A DNA stretch of 14,462 nt, taken from positions 1-14,462 of the forward strand of contig CALUSZ010000179.1 in the NCBI GenBank assembly GCA_944323495.1. Direction: 5' to 3'. Position 1 is the stretch's first letter. Every line of letters begins with the position of its first letter. The notes under the pieces were generated by a model. That model worked only from the letters and a program-made list of their open reading frames with translations, had not been told where the DNA came from and ran no database searches. This document shows, piece after piece, positions 12,910-14,462 of this stretch. Both the position numbers and the translations under genes were made by a program. This DNA is from Candidatus Gastranaerophilales bacterium. GTDB lineage: Bacteria; Cyanobacteriota; Vampirovibrionia; Gastranaerophilales; Gastranaerophilaceae.

Positions 12910-12938
12910 GGCTATCTGCTGTTGCGGGTAGTCTTTTT
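12910..12938 (+). terminator. Intrinsic terminator upstream of the winged-helix gene
   Basis: GGCTATCTGC pairs with GCGGGTAGTC (with three G-U pairs) around TGTT and is followed by TTTTT. It ends plus-strand transcription about 190 bases before the winged-helix gene, with no gene on its 5' side, so a short untranslated RNA or an attenuated leader must feed it. Confidence 0.75.
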
Positions 12939-13130
12939 AATGTATTTTTAATATCCCCAATCTAGCTCTCGCCCAATTGGACATGTTAATTCTAAAGCAA
13001 AACGTTTTTCTTGTCAATACTATTGCTTTTATGACTTACTATTAATACTGCTGAATTGTAACGAGTTATTAATTAAATAACTTGATTAATGAACATGCTT
13101 TTGATAAATTAGATAGTGAAAGGAGTGCCT
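12939..13130 (+). promoter_or_regulatory. Region upstream of the winged-helix gene, with ribosome binding site
   Basis: The Shine-Dalgarno AAAGGAG (13119-13125) lies five bases before the ATG at 13131. Candidate promoter pieces are TTGTCA (13011-13016) and TACTAT (13037-13042), but the 20-bp spacing is poor, so I cannot place the promoter with confidence. Confidence 0.4.
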
Positions 13131-13700
13131 ATGAGTATCGAAAGAATTCATAAACTGCTTAATTCCAGCCAAAATCACATAAAAATCAATACAGACTTAT
13201 TAAAGATAATGGATACAGATGAAGCTATTTTATATAGTTATTTAGTTCCAATGTTTCAAAAAAGCTTAAAACAACAAGCTTTTCGTTTCTTTAACGATGA
13301 ACTATTTGTTCCATATAAAACCGAATTAATAGAAACAATGACTGGTCTATCAGCATTTAAACAAAGAAATGCATTGAATAGATTACAAAAGAAAAATCTA
13401 TTGAAGGTAAAATTAGGACAAGCTAGAACGAAATTCGTTTCTATTAATGAGAATGCTGCTATTTTAGAAAATCTATTATACGGACTTTCTTTATCTGCAA
13501 TAGAACAATGTTTATTTAAATGTTATGAAGTTATTGAAGAACAAGCACAAAATACCAATCGCCCAACTATTAGTCGTGAATATTTTATGAATAATATGAA
13601 AAACAGCGACATATTTAATTCTTTTTCAGAATTAGGTATTGGTTGGCTTTTAAAAGAAACTGATAAAAAACAAGAAAAAGACGAATTTCTTTGTATTTAA
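13131..13700 (+). CDS. Winged-helix DNA-binding protein of mobile-element type
   Basis: A 189-residue protein. Residues about 25-105 (DEAILYSYLVPMFQKSL, FVPYKTELIETMTGLSAFKQRNALNRL, QKKNLLKVKLGQARTKFVSIN) read as a winged helix: a structural helix, a recognition helix with 'SAFKQRNALNRLQKKNLL', then a beta wing. Similar domains start many replication-initiation or DnaD-like proteins on plasmids, ICEs and phages of low-GC bacteria, so a role in element replication or regulation is plausible. The C-terminal part is helical and charged (ends KKQEKDEFLCI). The start is the ATG at 13131; a GTG at 13116 in the same frame would bury the Shine-Dalgarno. It is followed by its own terminator. Confidence 0.7.
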   Translation: MSIERIHKLLNSSQNHIKINTDLLKIMDTDEAILYSYLVPMFQKSLKQQAFRFFNDELFVPYKTELIETMTGLSAFKQRNALNRLQKKNLLKVKLGQARTKFVSINENAAILENLLYGLSLSAIEQCLFKCYEVIEEQAQNTNRPTISREYFMNNMKNSDIFNSFSELGIGWLLKETDKKQEKDEFLCI

Positions 13701-13712
13701 TATAATAATTTT

Positions 13713-13740
13713 AAGCCGTTAAGTTTTTGCTTAACGGCTT
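13713..13740 (+). terminator. Intrinsic terminator of the winged-helix gene
   Basis: An 11-bp perfect stem AAGCCGTTAAG / CTTAACGGCTT (13713-13723 with 13730-13740) around a TTTTTG loop and followed by TGATTTAT. It lies twelve bases after the stop codon. Confidence 0.82.
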
Positions 13741-13829
13741 TGATTTATAGTTGTGAGGTTATTCTACAGAAATATGTTATAAGTTCTTAAGATTTTAAAT
13801 TTTCCTACAGATAATTTACGGAGATTTAA

Positions 13830-14352
13830 ATGTATTACTTTCCTAACCTTGATAAAACAACACGCTTGCTAATGGTTAGTGAATTAGAACGAGATATAAG
13901 TATCGGCTTATTTTATGAGCCTGTTTCTATGCAAAAAGCTTTTATTTCTACATACAAGCGAAGCGTATTTTGAAAGCAACTTTTGAGAATGGTACAGTCG
14001 AAACTCTGCAAAATCGGTTTAGTAAAATTTTTTCATAGAAAAAAATAAAAATGGTAAGAAAATTCCTTCAAATATTCGTGAAATGGTTGCTTTCTCTGAT
14101 TTTAACCGATACTATATTAGGGCTATTTTAGTTCGGGCAATTGAAGAAAATAAACCTGTAACAGTCTATAGAGCTAAACAATCTGTTAATGAAAGACAAG
14201 AGTCCAGAGCAGCACTTATGAAAACTTATTTTGATAGAATAACACTTCAGTGCATGCTATATGTTATAAGGGATTATAGATTGTTATTCTCCGCAAATTC
14301 CGGCATACCATTTTTAAAACCTAATTCCGGTTTAAGCTTAAAGCTTGGCTAA
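13830..14352 (+). pseudogene. Frameshifted gene of unknown function (two lesions)
   Basis: Starts at ATG 13830 after GGAGA (MYYFPNLDKTTRLLMVSEL) and hits TGA at 13971. The protein resumes in a second frame (KRILKATFENGTVETLQNRF) to TAG 14036, then in a third frame through REMVAFSDFNRYYIRAILVR to TAA 14350. The first break coincides with a 5-bp tandem duplication, AAGCGAAGCG at 13956-13965; removing one copy joins TYK to RILKATF. The second is at a six-T run (14028-14033); adding one T joins KIF to FIEKNKNGKKIPSNI. With both repairs, 519 bases give 172 residues. I do not recognise the family. A candidate promoter is TGTTATAAG at 13775-13783. Being the only broken gene seen, it suggests decay in the element, or sequencing error at the T run. 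Confidence 0.7.
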
Positions 14353-14354
14353 AT

Positions 14355-14462
14355 TTACTTTAATTCTTTATAAGCCATCAAAATCTTATGAAAAAACTGC
14401 ATTTCTTCTAATGAAGATTGCTCAAAAATACTATTAATATCACGCACAAGTTCTTCTTTGGT
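14355..14462 (-). CDS. C-terminal end of a minus-strand gene, cut by the window edge
   Basis: The minus strand is open from the right edge to TAA at 14357-14355, giving 35 residues: TKEELVRDINSIFEQS followed by a helical stretch with EEMQFFHKILMAYKELK. It is convergent with the broken gene and only two bases from its stop. The helical, acidic tail could belong to many families, including small XRE regulators whose C-terminus follows the HTH, but I cannot name it. Confidence 0.55.
   Translation of the reverse strand, partial: TKEELVRDINSIFEQSSLEEMQFFHKILMAYKELK

Noticed and set aside
10373..14462. A retron, CRISPR array or transposon.
   Set aside because: No reverse transcriptase, no regularly spaced repeats, no transposase and no terminal inverted repeats were found in this stretch.

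Overview
The window is AT-rich bacterial DNA made of two unlike parts. Positions 1 to about 10,370 are dense and chromosome-like: groES (partial), a DMT-family membrane protein, rimO, a small XRE regulator, adk, and a ten-gene divergent locus. From about 10,370 to the right edge the DNA is more AT-rich and gene-poor, with accessory genes, structured non-coding stretches and one frameshifted gene. No 16S rRNA or other taxonomic marker is present. The AT-rich sequence, the aryl-polyene-like locus (such loci are mostly found in bacteria with an outer membrane) and the general look suggest an anaerobic host-associated lineage. Gastranaerophilales (non-photosynthetic Cyanobacteriota) is my best guess, at low confidence.

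The centrepiece (3010-8309) is a compact type II polyketide/fatty-acid-like cluster related to aryl-polyene (APE) loci. The minus arm is ketosynthase-like chain-length factor (ApeC-like), lysophospholipid acyltransferase, ACP, ACP. The plus arm is ketosynthase, dehydratase, ketoreductase, ketosynthase, in the ApeO-P-Q-R order. The arms diverge from a 28-bp gap whose two -10 boxes overlap. The locus has the chain-elongation core, but no aryl starter ligase, ammonia lyase, thioesterase, methyltransferase, glycosyltransferase or MMPL exporter is visible here. The plus arm continues with 1-nt gaps into two PHP-domain enzymes: an endonuclease-Q-type DNA repair nuclease and an RNase AM/YciV-type phosphoesterase. 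A strong terminator follows at 10350-10372.

In four genes of the first part (DMT protein, rimO, the ACP pair and the ApeC-like gene) the -10 box ends exactly six bases before the ATG and no Shine-Dalgarno sequence is visible. This predicts leaderless mRNAs. groES, adk and the accessory-region genes have ordinary Shine-Dalgarno leaders.

The accessory part carries a probable small RNA (about 10641-10779) with a near-consensus promoter and terminator. It also carries an overlapping gene pair (a DUF3800 protein and a basic protein with a possible BECR-type RNase domain) that is a candidate defence or toxin-antitoxin-like unit. The rest is a small Cys/His-rich protein, a structured plus-strand region ending in a terminator, a winged-helix protein of mobile-element type, a gene broken by a 5-bp tandem duplication and a homopolymer slip, and the end of a minus-strand gene. 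No integrase, transposase, CRISPR array, tRNA or rRNA was seen.
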